A program made the position numbers and the translations under genes. This document shows positions 53,190-61,468 of a DNA stretch of 64,000 bases, piece by piece. Source of the stretch: Clavibacter michiganensis subsp. insidiosus (lineage in GTDB: Bacteria > Actinomycetota > Actinomycetes > Actinomycetales > Microbacteriaceae); the NCBI RefSeq assembly GCF_002240565.1, contig NZ_MZMO01000001.1, positions 1-64,000 on the forward strand. The letters run 5' to 3'. Within the stretch, counting starts at the first letter, position 1. The number at the start of each line of letters is the position of its first letter. The notes under the pieces are model-generated. The model was not told the DNA's origin. It did not search any database and saw nothing but the letters and a program-made list of their open reading frames with translations.

Positions 53190-53867
53190 ATGCCCCGGCC
53201 CCGCATCCGCCCCGCGAAGCCCTCCAAGCCGGGCGCTCCGCCGCCGTCCGTGGCCGCGCGCGTCGCCGCGGATCCGGCGCAGAAGGAGGTGCTCGTCGAG
53301 GAGTCGCTGCTCCTCGTGGGCGTGGCGCTCCGGATCCAGATGGTCAACCTCATCATCCTGCGCACGCTGCGGGAGCGCCGCCCGTACGACGAGGAGTCGC
53401 TCATCGAGGCGCTCCGCGGCGAGCTGGCCGAGCTCATCGGCGAGAAGCGCGGCGAGGCCGAGCGGCTGCGCATGACCCGCGACCGCGCGGCGCTGCGCGA
53501 CGGCAAGGGACGCCGACCCGACGACTACCGCGAGGGCGACGTGCCGGGGCTCCGGCTGCGGGCGGAGATCGCGGAGGAGATCGTCGAGCGGCTCGGCGCC
53601 CTCTCGCGCGATCCGGTGGCGCTCCGCGAGGTGCTGGTCATCGCGCGCGACGCGGCGCTCGAGCAGATCGTGCGCGCGCGGCTCGCCCCGCAGCTGCTGC
53701 CGGGCGCGTTCCCGGAGGAGGGGCGCGACGACCGGGTCGGCGAGCTGCGCGACGAGCTGGCGCGGCTGGCGGCGGAGCGGGAGCGGGCGGCCGAGATCAC
53801 GGCACCGCGGGAGCCGGGCCGCACCCGCGTGCGCACCGGCGGCCGCGGGCGAGCGCAGAAGGTCTGA
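53190..53867 (+). CDS. Charged helical protein of unknown function
   Basis: A 225-residue protein rich in Arg, Glu and Ala. It has a Pro/Lys N terminus, one central hydrophobic patch (LLLVGVALRIQMVNLIILRT), then long amphipathic helices likely to form coiled coils (RAEIAEEIVERLGALS, ELRDELARLAAERERAAE). No family recognised. ATG 53190 follows GGGAGG; a GTG at 53163 would add nine residues. Confidence 0.7.
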   Translation: MPRPRIRPAKPSKPGAPPPSVAARVAADPAQKEVLVEESLLLVGVALRIQMVNLIILRTLRERRPYDEESLIEALRGELAELIGEKRGEAERLRMTRDRAALRDGKGRRPDDYREGDVPGLRLRAEIAEEIVERLGALSRDPVALREVLVIARDAALEQIVRARLAPQLLPGAFPEEGRDDRVGELRDELARLAAERERAAEITAPREPGRTRVRTGGRGRAQKV

Positions 53868-53879
53868 CCGAGCGGTGCG

Positions 53880-55025
53880 TCAGGGCGCGAGCGCGAACCG
53901 CGGCTCGACGCGCTCGCCGGTCGCCGCGTCCGCCGCGAGGCTGCCGATGAGCGGCGCGAACTTGGCGCCGTGGCCGGAGCAGGGCGAGACGATCGTGATC
54001 CCGTCCACCCGGTCGATCACGAAGTCCTCGGTGGGCGTGCTCGTGAAGAGGCACGTCGCCTCCGCGTACGGCACGGGCTCGACGCCCGGCAGGTTGCGGC
54101 GCACCCAGTCGACGACGCGGGCGCGGTTGGCCGGATCCACGACGCCGTCCTGGTGCGCGGCCGACGGGATCACGCGCCCGCCGTCGAACTCGGCGACCTT
54201 GTGGCCGCGCCCCTCGACGTCGCGGCCGCCGGGCAGCGCGTAGACCTGCATGCGCTCGTCCATGTGGATGGAGGTCGGCACGGATCGCGCCGGCGGGCCG
54301 TCCATGTACGCGAAGTGGAACACCTGCTCCTGCCGCACGCGCAGCGGCGGGATGCGGTCGAGCGCGGCGCGCGGCAGCGGCAGAGCCCCGCCGAGCAGCT
54401 CGGGCAGCCAGGCGCCAGCGCCCACGACCACGCTGTCGCCCTCGATGCGGCGGCCGTCGTCGGACGTCACGGCGAAGCCCGCGCCGACCCGCTCGACGGA
54501 CGCCACCTCCCAGCCCTCGTGCACGACGGCCCCGTGCGCGACCGCGAGGTCGAGCATCGTGCGCACCGCGGTCTCGGCGTCGACCACGCCCGCGGCCGGG
54601 TGGAACAGCACGTCGGAGTCGAACGCCATCTCCGGCCAGCGGTCCTCGGCCTCGCGCGCGCCCATCAGCTCGTGCTCGATGCCGACGCGCTCCAGCACGC
54701 GCGCGAGCTCGGCGGGGCGGCGCACGAGGCCGGAGTCGACGGATCCGGTCGGGGTCACGAGCCGCGCGCCCGTGGTGCGCTCGAGCCGGTCCCAGAGCAC
54801 GCGGGCGTCGCGCACGAGGCGCACGTAGAAGGGGTCGTCGTAGGCGTAGCGGAGGATGCGCGCGGATCCGTGCGAGCTGCCGAGCATGCTCGCCGGCCGG
54901 TCGCGCTCCAGCACCGTGACCTCGTGCCCGCGGCTCGCGAGCTGCCAGGCGGTGGCCGCCCCCGCGAGCCCCGCGCCGATGACGACATGGTGCGATGCGC
55001 GCCCGCGCCCGGTGGATCCCGCCAT
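53880..55025 (-). CDS. FAD-dependent oxidoreductase (sarcosine oxidase/MSOX type)
   Basis: A 381-residue DAO-fold protein: dinucleotide motif VVIGAGLAGAATAWQLASRG, EVTVLERDRPASMLGSSHGS with ARILRYAY typical of monomeric sarcosine oxidase and N-methyltryptophan oxidase, and a C-terminal CLFTSTPTEDFVIDRVDG and SPCSGHGAKFAPLIG, where Cys can hold the flavin covalently. It oxidises N-methyl amino acids. TAGCCT lies six bases before ATG 55025. Confidence 0.9.
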   Translation of the reverse strand: MAGSTGRGRASHHVVIGAGLAGAATAWQLASRGHEVTVLERDRPASMLGSSHGSARILRYAYDDPFYVRLVRDARVLWDRLERTTGARLVTPTGSVDSGLVRRPAELARVLERVGIEHELMGAREAEDRWPEMAFDSDVLFHPAAGVVDAETAVRTMLDLAVAHGAVVHEGWEVASVERVGAGFAVTSDDGRRIEGDSVVVGAGAWLPELLGGALPLPRAALDRIPPLRVRQEQVFHFAYMDGPPARSVPTSIHMDERMQVYALPGGRDVEGRGHKVAEFDGGRVIPSAAHQDGVVDPANRARVVDWVRRNLPGVEPVPYAEATCLFTSTPTEDFVIDRVDGITIVSPCSGHGAKFAPLIGSLAADAATGERVEPRFALAP

Positions 55026-55031
55026 GCGTCC

Positions 55032-55037
55032 AGGCTA
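55032..55037 (-). promoter_or_regulatory. -10 box (TAGCCT), leaderless start
   Basis: On the minus strand TAGCCT is six bases before ATG 55025. Confidence 0.5.
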
Positions 55038-55116
55038 CGGGCGGCCGACGACGGGCGGCCGGGCCCGGCGGGAGCCGTAACCGATGGGGGTGCGGAGGGG
55101 ACAGCGGCAGGCGGCC

Positions 55117-55311
55117 TCAGAAGAGGAAGAGGCGGATGAGCATCGCGCCCCAGCCCACGAAGGCGCACGCGAAGCCGGTCACGAGCATGGGCCGCGTCGG
55201 CCGACGGTTGTCGACCATCCCGTGGGCCGTCATCCAGACGAAGCAGACCATCAAGCCGACGAGTCCCACGACCGACAGCACGAGGAGCGCCGTCTCGACC
55301 GCGTCAGCCAT
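55117..55311 (-). CDS. Small two-helix membrane protein
   Basis: A 64-residue protein with helices TALLVLSVVGLVGLMVCFVW and MLVTGFACAFVGWGAMLIRL, separated by a basic loop (DNRRPTRP). ATG 55311 follows GAGGGCG. No family recognised. Confidence 0.6.
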   Translation of the reverse strand: MADAVETALLVLSVVGLVGLMVCFVWMTAHGMVDNRRPTRPMLVTGFACAFVGWGAMLIRLFLF

Positions 55312-55433
55312 GCGATCGCCCTCGCCGCATCTGCGCGTCGTCGTGCATCCCGACCCCCTCGCGCCACCGCGCCCGGTGCCGGCCGCTCCTCCCATCGTGC
55401 CCGACGCGTAGGGGTCCGACGCGCGGCCCCGCG

Positions 55434-56618
55434 TCAGCGACGCGCGAGGGCCTCGAAGGCCGGGAGCGCGTCGGCCGCCGGGGGCAGGGCCGCGATCTGG
55501 TCGCGGATCCGGCCGGCCGCGTCCGCGAAGCGCGGCTCGCCCCGGACCTCGCGGACCGCGGCGGCGATCTCCTCGGGCGCCGCCGTCGCCGCGTCCAGCA
55601 TGCGGCCGACCCCGAGCTGCGCGATCCGCTCGCCGTTCAGCCGCTGATCGGCGCCCATGGGCAGCACGACGAGCGGGACGCCGGCCGCGAGCGCGCCGGC
55701 GACCGTCCCGGATCCGCCGTGCGTGATCACGATGTCCACGCGCTCCAGCACCGCGCCCTGGGGCACGTAGTCCTCGAGGCGGCGGCGCGGGGTCGCACCC
55801 GGGAGGGCGGCGGGATCCACGCACGGCCCGATCGTCGCCAGCACGCGTGCGTCCGTGGTCGCGAGGCCGTCGAGGATGCGATGGAGGAGGTCCCCCGAGC
55901 GGGTGTTGAACTGCGTGCCGAGGGTCGCGTACGCGCGCCAGGGCTCGTCGCCGCCGGCGAGCCAGCGCACGGCCGGGTGGTCGTCGGCGGCCTCGGGCGC
56001 CTCCGGCCGCACCCGCAGCACGGCCCGCCGCGTCGGCTCCGCGCCGGAGGCCGCGCCCGGCGCGGCGCCGGCCACGGACTCCGGGAACGGCACGACGAGG
56101 AGGTCGCCCGCGAGCATGGCGAGCCCGGGATCCGGCGCGAGCCCCGCCTGGGCCCGCAGCGCAGCCAGCGCGTGCGCTACCGACGGCCGCCAGCCCGCGT
56201 ACGCCGAGGCGGTCACCTCCACCACGACGACCGGCACCCCCGCGCGCTCCGCGGCGACCATCGCGCCGAAGTCGAACTCGTCGCAGACGACGAGGGCCGG
56301 GCTCCAGCCGACCATGGCCTCGCCGACGCTCCGCGCGACCGTCCGCGCCGTCCGGCCCAGGAACACCTCCTCCACCTGCGCGTAGGGCCTCCCGGGATCC
56401 GCGACGACGAGGCGACCGGTGCCCCCTGCGGTGCGCGCCGCCCCGGTGTCGCTCGGGAACAGGGGCGCGAAGTCCGACCGGCCCGCCACGATCTCGCGCG
56501 GCCCGGCGAGGGCCGTCTCGTGACCCCGCGCTCGTGCGGCGCGGGCGAACGGCAGCAGGGGGTTGAGGTGGCCCTGCCCGTGCGCGAAGGAGAAGAGGAT
56601 CCGGAGCGGAAGGGGCAT
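55434..56618 (-). CDS. MGT-type glycosyltransferase (GT1, UDP-glycosyltransferase fold)
   Basis: A 394-residue GT-B enzyme: N-terminal ILFSFAHGQGHLNPLLPFAR (acceptor His), YATLGTQFNTRSGDLLHRIL at the start of the C-terminal domain, and the donor motif ERVDIVITHGGSGTVAGALA with GVPLVVLPMGADQRLNGERI. It resembles macrolide and polyketide glycosyltransferases and may glycosylate xenobiotics. ATG 56618 is divergent from the HAD gene. Confidence 0.9.
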   Translation of the reverse strand: MPLPLRILFSFAHGQGHLNPLLPFARAARARGHETALAGPREIVAGRSDFAPLFPSDTGAARTAGGTGRLVVADPGRPYAQVEEVFLGRTARTVARSVGEAMVGWSPALVVCDEFDFGAMVAAERAGVPVVVVEVTASAYAGWRPSVAHALAALRAQAGLAPDPGLAMLAGDLLVVPFPESVAGAAPGAASGAEPTRRAVLRVRPEAPEAADDHPAVRWLAGGDEPWRAYATLGTQFNTRSGDLLHRILDGLATTDARVLATIGPCVDPAALPGATPRRRLEDYVPQGAVLERVDIVITHGGSGTVAGALAAGVPLVVLPMGADQRLNGERIAQLGVGRMLDAATAAPEEIAAAVREVRGEPRFADAAGRIRDQIAALPPAADALPAFEALARR

Positions 56619-56703
56619 GGGACCACGATCGCTGGTCACCGCCGGCACGAGAGACCCCTCTCCACACCGGCTCGCCCCGCGCGCCGTCCGGGAGACTGGA
56701 CCC

Positions 56704-57363
56704 ATGTCCTCCCCCGTCACGCTCACCGCCCGCGCGCTCCTCCTCGACATGGACGGGACGCTCGTCGACTCGACCGCGCTCGTCGAGGAGATCTGGACGA
56801 TGCTCGCCCCGCGCTTCGGCCACGACCCGGCGGACCTCCTGCGGCGGATCCACGGCGTGCGCGCCGCCGACAGCATCGCCCGGTTCGCGCCCGCCGGCAG
56901 CGACGTGCCCGCCCTCCTGGCCGAGCTCGACCGCCTCGAGCTCGACGGCAGCCCCGCGACGGTCGAGATCCCCGGCGCGCGCGACCTCGTGGCGGCGCTG
57001 CCCGCCGGATCCCACGCCCTCGTCACGAGCGCCGGCCGCGAGCTCGCGCGCGCCCGCCTCACCGGCGCCGGCGTCCGCGTGCCCGACCTGCTCGTCACCG
57101 CCGAGGACGTCGCGAACGGCAAGCCGCACCCGGACGGCTACCTGCTGGCAGCCGAGCGCCTGGGCGTGGATCCCGCGGACGCGATCGTCTACGAGGACGC
57201 CGAGGCCGGGATCCAGGCGGGCCTCGCCGCCGGCATGCGCGTCGTCGTCGTGGGCGACCACCAGAGCGGGACCACCGTCGGCCTCCCCCGCGTGCGCGAC
57301 CACCGCGGCACGACGGTCGAGGCGCGCGACGGGATCCTCACGCTCACGCTGCCCGGCGCCTGA
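56704..57363 (+). CDS. HAD superfamily sugar phosphatase
   Basis: A 219-residue HAD protein: motif I ALLLDMDGTLVDSTALVEE, motif II TSAG, Lys in ANGKPHPDGYLLAAERLG and motif IV IVYEDAEAGIQAGLAAGM. It resembles YfbT-type sugar phosphatases. GAGACT lies six bases before ATG 56704, a variant of the leaderless promoter. Confidence 0.9.
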   Translation: MSSPVTLTARALLLDMDGTLVDSTALVEEIWTMLAPRFGHDPADLLRRIHGVRAADSIARFAPAGSDVPALLAELDRLELDGSPATVEIPGARDLVAALPAGSHALVTSAGRELARARLTGAGVRVPDLLVTAEDVANGKPHPDGYLLAAERLGVDPADAIVYEDAEAGIQAGLAAGMRVVVVGDHQSGTTVGLPRVRDHRGTTVEARDGILTLTLPGA

Positions 57364-57408
57364 TCGCCGATCCCGACCCGCGCACCCGGACCCTGGCACC
57401 ATGGCCGC

Positions 57409-57987
57409 ATGACATGGACGGACGCGGGCGACCCGCAGCGGTACGGCGCGGGGATCCTGCAGGGCGAGCGGATCCGCCTTCGCGCGCTCGAGGACGCCGA
57501 CCTGCCCGACCTCGTGCGCTGGTGGCGGGATCCCGAGTGGGCGGTGCTCCAGCAGCTCACGGTGCGGCCTCGGCCGGAGGGCGACGTGGCGGAGCAGTTC
57601 CGGAAGTGGAGCGCGAGCGAGGCGGCGGGCGACGTCGGCTTCTGCGTCACCGACCGGATCTCCGGCCGCCTCGTCGGCCACGTCACGCTCTACGGCGCCA
57701 AGCTCCTCACGCGCTCCGCGACGCTCACCGTGATGATCGGATCCGAGCACACGGGCTCCGGCTACGGCACCGACGCCGTCCGCACGCTCGTCGAGTACGG
57801 GTTCCGCGAGATGGGGCTGAACCGGATCCAGCTGCACGTGTTCGCGTTCAACGCGCGGGCCAGGGCGACCTACCGGAAGGTCGGCTTCGTCGAGGAGGGC
57901 GTGCTCCGCGAGACGGTCTTCCACGACGGCGCGTTCCACGACGAGGTGGTCATGTCGATCCTGGCGAAGGACTGGTTCGCGCGTTGA
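57409..57987 (+). CDS. GNAT acetyltransferase (RimJ/RimL type)
   Basis: A 192-residue protein of the Acetyltransf_3 group: ERIRLRALEDADLPDLVRWW, then GFCVTDRISGRLVGHVTLYG, the CoA loop GSEHTGSGYGTDAVRTLVEY and NRIQLHVFAFNARARATYRK with VGFVEEGVLRE. The acceptor is unknown. CACCAT is six bases before ATG 57409. Confidence 0.9.
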   Translation: MTWTDAGDPQRYGAGILQGERIRLRALEDADLPDLVRWWRDPEWAVLQQLTVRPRPEGDVAEQFRKWSASEAAGDVGFCVTDRISGRLVGHVTLYGAKLLTRSATLTVMIGSEHTGSGYGTDAVRTLVEYGFREMGLNRIQLHVFAFNARARATYRKVGFVEEGVLRETVFHDGAFHDEVVMSILAKDWFAR

Positions 57988-57996
57988 CGAGCCGCG

Positions 57997-58581
57997 CTAC
58001 TGCGGGTGCGGCGACTCCCCGCGCTCGAGCATCGCGACGAGCTTCGCGAGCCGGTTCCCGCGGACGGTCGCGTTCGGCGCGGTCGTGACCCGATGGATCA
58101 CGGCGTAGCGGTTGACCTTGGACAGCGTCGCGAAGGTCTCCGCGGCGGCGGGTGACGCGGCGAGCGCGGCCCGCAGGTCCTCCGGCTCGGCCGCCGACGC
58201 CTGGCCCGCGTAGGCGCGCTCCCATCGGCCGTCGGCCTGCGCGCGCTCGACCTCACGGATCCCGGTCGGCCGCATCCGCCCCTCCGCGGCGAGCGTGGCG
58301 ACGAGCCCGATGTTCCGCTCGGACCACAGCGACGCCTTCCGCCTGGGGGTGAAGCGGCGCCGGAAGATCCGCTCGTCGATGCTCGCGGTCTGCCCGTCGA
58401 TCCACCCGCTGCACAGCGCCTCATCGAGCGCCTCGGCGTAGGTGAGCGAGGTCGGATCCGTGGTGCCCTTCTTCGCGAGCACCAGCCACACGCCGTCGGA
58501 CGCCTCCTCGTTGGCGTCCAGCCAGGCGCGCCACGCGGCCCGGTCGGAGACGGTCAGGAGCTCGTGCGCGGCGGCGGGCAT
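57997..58581 (-). CDS. YdeI/OmpD-associated family protein
   Basis: A 194-residue protein of the YdeI family: FTVSDRAAWRAWLDANEEAS-like opening, VWLVLAKKGTTDPTSLTYAE, ALCSGWIDGQTASIDERIFR, RRFTPRRKASLWSERNI and a C-terminal LSKVNRYAVIHRVTTAP. The family is widespread, with unknown function and some ties to antimicrobial peptide resistance. TAGCAT is six bases before ATG 58581. Confidence 0.9.
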   Translation of the reverse strand: MPAAAHELLTVSDRAAWRAWLDANEEASDGVWLVLAKKGTTDPTSLTYAEALDEALCSGWIDGQTASIDERIFRRRFTPRRKASLWSERNIGLVATLAAEGRMRPTGIREVERAQADGRWERAYAGQASAAEPEDLRAALAASPAAAETFATLSKVNRYAVIHRVTTAPNATVRGNRLAKLVAMLERGESPHPQ

Positions 58582-58587
58582 GCCCCG

Positions 58588-58593
58588 ATGCTA
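58588..58593 (-). promoter_or_regulatory. -10 box (TAGCAT), leaderless start
   Basis: On the minus strand TAGCAT is six bases before ATG 58581. Confidence 0.5.
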
Positions 58594-58621
58594 CGGAAGC
58601 GCCGCCGACGACGCGGCCCGC

Positions 58622-58921
58622 TCAGTCGCGGTTGAGGGGGTGCCCGGCGGAGATCCACGCGCTCGTGCCGCCCTCGACGTCGACCGCGTCGACGCCCCGG
58701 GCCGCGAGCGCCTCGGTCGCCCGGGCGCTGCGGCCGCCGGACTGGCAGATCACGTGCACGGGCGCGTCGGTCGGCACCTCGTCGACGCGCGCGTCGAGCT
58801 GCGACAGGGGCAGGTTGACGGCGCCGGGCGCGTGGCCCGCGGCGTACTCGTCGGGCTCGCGCACGTCGATGAGGACGGGCGAATCCAGGGCGGCGAGCTG
58901 GTCGACGGTGATGCGGCTCAT
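58622..58921 (-). CDS. Single-domain rhodanese
   Basis: A 99-residue rhodanese domain: VLIDVREPDEYAAGHAPGAV at the start, catalytic loop HVICQSGGRSARAT with active Cys, and VEGGTSAWISAGHPL at the end. It carries or transfers sulfane sulfur in the cytoplasm. It is compact with no extra domain. Confidence 0.9.
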   Translation of the reverse strand: MSRITVDQLAALDSPVLIDVREPDEYAAGHAPGAVNLPLSQLDARVDEVPTDAPVHVICQSGGRSARATEALAARGVDAVDVEGGTSAWISAGHPLNRD

Positions 58922-58967
58922 GCGGGTGCTCCTCGGGTGTCGGTGCTCCCCACGCTAGCCGCGGAGG

Positions 58968-60101
58968 TCAGGCCCGGTCGTCCAGGGCGACCACGAGCTT
59001 CCGCGCCGAGACGCCCGCGCGCAGGCGGTCCATCGCCGGCTGGATCGCCTCGAGCCCCGTGCCGACCACCTCGGCGGCCGGCGCCGCGACGTAGCGACCG
59101 TCGGCGAGCGCTTCGGGCAGGAAGCGCTCCCAGAGCATCGCGCCGACGCCGTCGTGCATGAGCGCGCTGCCCCAGATGAAGCTCGTGCGGATGCCGCGGA
59201 CGCGCGCGCGGACCATCAGGGCCGGGGTGGCGGTGCCCATGCGGATCCCGAGGCGCACGAGCGGCAGGCCGACGCGACCACCGCGCGGCAGGGTCTCGAA
59301 CGACACCGGTGGGCTCGCCATGCTGACGCGCGTCGCGCCCGTGGCGGCCGCGATCCGCACGGCCGGGTCCCCGGATCCGGTGCCGATCGCGAGCACGCCC
59401 GCGACCTTCCGGCCGCTCGCCGCGATGTCCGCCACGATGTCCCGCACCACCGTCGGGCTGCGGTAGTCGAAGGCGCGGCTCGCGCCGAGCGCGCGCACGA
59501 GCTCGTGGTTGCGCGGCGACGCGGTCGTCACGACGTCGTACCCGGCCGCGACCGCGAGCTGGATCGCGTTCATGCCGACGCTCGTGGATCCGCCCCAGAC
59601 CACCACGGTCTCCCCCGTCGACGGCGTGGTGGCGTCGGGCATGCGCAGGCCGAGCTGGTCGGCGCCGAAGAGGCCGGACGCGGCGGTGGAGATCCCGAGG
59701 GGGAGGACGGCGGCGTCCTCGAAGCGCATCGCGTCCGGGATCGGCGACGCGAGGTCGGTGCGGACGACGGCGCGCGACTGGAACCCGCCCTCGGGTGCAT
59801 GCCGCCGCCCCTTCTCCATGCCGACCGCGTACGCGACGACCCGGTCGCCGACGGCGAAGCGCGTGACGCCGGGTCCGACCTCCTCGACGACGCCCGCGAC
59901 GTCCTCGCCGAGCACCGCGGGGTGCGGCAGCCAGCGGTACATGAGGTCGCCCATGTGCTGCTTCATCGTGTCGAGCGGGTTGATCGCGACGGCGTGCACG
60001 CGGATCGCGACCTCGCCCTCCCGGGGAGCGGTCCGCGGCGCGGGACCCACGGTGAGGTCGGCGGCGGACGAGGCGAGCCAGGCGGCGGTTTCGGTGGGCA
60101 C
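58968..60101 (-). CDS. Quinone oxidoreductase-like MDR family dehydrogenase
   Basis: A 377-residue zinc-independent MDR protein: GROES-like part with VAINPLDTMKQHMGDLMYRW and LGEDVAGVVEEVGPGVTRFA, and NADPH-binding part ETVVVWGGSTSVGMNAIQLA. It probably reduces a quinone or enone. It starts at GTG 60101, divergent from the TetR gene with two operator palindromes between, and is therefore the probable target of that repressor. Confidence 0.9.
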   Translation of the reverse strand: MPTETAAWLASSAADLTVGPAPRTAPREGEVAIRVHAVAINPLDTMKQHMGDLMYRWLPHPAVLGEDVAGVVEEVGPGVTRFAVGDRVVAYAVGMEKGRRHAPEGGFQSRAVVRTDLASPIPDAMRFEDAAVLPLGISTAASGLFGADQLGLRMPDATTPSTGETVVVWGGSTSVGMNAIQLAVAAGYDVVTTASPRNHELVRALGASRAFDYRSPTVVRDIVADIAASGRKVAGVLAIGTGSGDPAVRIAAATGATRVSMASPPVSFETLPRGGRVGLPLVRLGIRMGTATPALMVRARVRGIRTSFIWGSALMHDGVGAMLWERFLPEALADGRYVAAPAAEVVGTGLEAIQPAMDRLRAGVSARKLVVALDDRA

Positions 60102-60134
60102 GGCGGATCTCCGATCTGAGGATCGCGCTGCCCG

Positions 60135-60151
60135 ATGACATCGCGTGTCAT
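60135..60151. promoter_or_regulatory. Operator palindrome 1 (ATGACA-N5-TGTCAT)
   Basis: A perfect 6-bp inverted repeat around 5 bases, identical in arms to the second site 31 bp away. It lies between the divergent dehydrogenase and TetR genes. Confidence 0.75.
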
Positions 60152-60165
60152 CACCATACACACCC

Positions 60166-60182
60166 ATGACACGGAATGTCAT
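60166..60182. promoter_or_regulatory. Operator palindrome 2 (ATGACA-N5-TGTCAT)
   Basis: The second identical-arm palindrome. It ends three bases before the TAGGAT box of the TetR gene, so binding would block that promoter. The 31-bp centre spacing, about three helical turns, puts both sites on one face of the DNA. Confidence 0.75.
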
Positions 60183-60185
60183 CAC

Positions 60186-60191
60186 TAGGAT
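60186..60191 (+). promoter_or_regulatory. -10 box (TAGGAT), leaderless start
   Basis: TAGGAT is six bases before ATG 60198 of the TetR gene. Confidence 0.55.
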
Positions 60192-60197
60192 CGACGC

Positions 60198-60773
60198 ATG
60201 AGCAGATGGCAGCCGGACACGCGTGAGCGCCTGGCCGCCGCCGCCCTCGAGCTGTTCCAGAGCCAAGGCTTCGCGGAGACGACCGTGCCCGAGATCACCG
60301 CTCGCGCCGGCCTCACGACCCGCACGTTCTTCCGCCACTTCGCCGACAAGCGCGAGGTGCTCTTCGCGGAGGAGGACGAGCTGCCCGCGCTCGTGACGCG
60401 CATCATCCGGGAGGCGCCCGCCGACCGCTCCCCGCTGCAGGTCGTCGAGGACGGCTTTCCCGAGGTGGTCGCGTCGCAGTTCGCGGAGGGGCACGCGACG
60501 CTGCTCGCCCGCAAGCGCATCATCGGCGCCGACCCCGGGCTGCAGGAGCGCGAGATGCGCAAGGTCCAGGCGATGCAGGAGGCCGTGCGCGCGGGCTTCG
60601 TGGAGCGCGGGTCGGATCCGCTCACCGCCGTGCTCGTCGCCCACGCCACCGCGACGGTCTTCGGCGTCTCCATCGGTCGCTGGCTCTCGGACGGCGGCGG
60701 CACGACCGACCTCGCCGAGGTGCTGCGCGAGACGCTCGACGCGTTCCGTCGGGTGATGGGGGCGGGCGCGTGA
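60198..60773 (+). CDS. TetR/AcrR family transcriptional regulator
   Basis: A 191-residue protein: helix-turn-helix RLAAAALELFQSQGFAETTV, EITARAGLTTRTFFRHFADK, then a ligand domain with SPLQVVEDGFPEVVASQFAE. Twin palindromes in the divergent promoter region fit a dimer bound to each. Regulated gene: the MDR dehydrogenase, and itself. Its stop overlaps the DUF2283 start (TGATG). Confidence 0.9.
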   Translation: MSRWQPDTRERLAAAALELFQSQGFAETTVPEITARAGLTTRTFFRHFADKREVLFAEEDELPALVTRIIREAPADRSPLQVVEDGFPEVVASQFAEGHATLLARKRIIGADPGLQEREMRKVQAMQEAVRAGFVERGSDPLTAVLVAHATATVFGVSIGRWLSDGGGTTDLAEVLRETLDAFRRVMGAGA

Positions 60774-61000
60774 TGCGGGTCACCTACGACGCGGCCGCCG
60801 ACGCCGCGTACATCGAGCTGACGGGACCCATCGCGGCCGGTGGGGTGGCGTCGCAGATCCACTCGCTGATCACACCCGGCGGCCGCGGCGAGGTCGCGCT
60901 CGACTTCGACGCCGACGGACGCCTCCTCGGCATCGAGGTGCTGCACGCGAGCGCGGTGCTGCCGGCAGCGGTGCTCGCTGATGCGGTGCGGCCGGACTAA
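60773..61000 (+). CDS. DUF2283 domain protein
   Basis: A 75-residue protein of the DUF2283 family: VTYDAAADAAYIELTG at the start, and VALDFDADGRLLGIEVLHAS, the conserved second half. Function unknown. It is coupled to the TetR gene by a one-base overlap and overlaps the convergent DUF2200 gene by 4 bp. Confidence 0.85.
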   Translation: MRVTYDAAADAAYIELTGPIAAGGVASQIHSLITPGGRGEVALDFDADGRLLGIEVLHASAVLPAAVLADAVRPD

Positions 61001-61341
61001 CCGCTGCGCAGCACCTTCTGCATCGGCCGGCCGCGCGCGACCTCGTCGACGAGCCGGTCGAGGATCCGGATCCGCTTCATGAGCGGGTCGTCGAGCTCCT
61101 CGATGCGGACGCCGCAGATCACGCCGCGCACCTCGTCGGCGAGCGGGTTGAGGCGGGCCGCCGCGAAGAAGTCCTCGAAGGTGGTCTCCGCATCGAGGTG
61201 GTGCTGGAGCTCCGCGGCGTCGAAGCCAGTGAGCCAGGTGATCACCTCGTCGACGTCGGCCTGCGTGCGGCCCTTCCGCTCGACCTTCTTCACGTAGAGC
61301 GGGTAGACCGCGGCGAACGGCGTCGTGAAGATGCGGTGCAT
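60997..61341 (-). CDS. DUF2200 domain protein
   Basis: A 114-residue protein matching DUF2200: MHRIFTTPFAAVYPLYVKKV, KGRTQADVDEVITWLTGFD, TTFEDFFAAARLNPLADEVR and IRILDRLVDEVARGRPMQKV. This conserved family is of unknown function. TACGCT lies six bases before ATG 61341. Confidence 0.9.
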   Translation of the reverse strand: MHRIFTTPFAAVYPLYVKKVERKGRTQADVDEVITWLTGFDAAELQHHLDAETTFEDFFAAARLNPLADEVRGVICGVRIEELDDPLMKRIRILDRLVDEVARGRPMQKVLRSG

Positions 61342-61347
61342 GTCCGG

Positions 61348-61353
61348 AGCGTA
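61348..61353 (-). promoter_or_regulatory. -10 box (TACGCT), leaderless start
   Basis: On the minus strand TACGCT is six bases before ATG 61341. Confidence 0.5.
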
Positions 61354-61468
61354 GGCCGAGGCGGCCCCGCGGTCGAGGGCGGGAATGGGCAGGCGCGCGG
61401 CCGTGGTTCACTTCCATGCAGACGCATCCACCCGGATGCCGCCGCCGTCGAGCACCGAGGAGCGCCCC

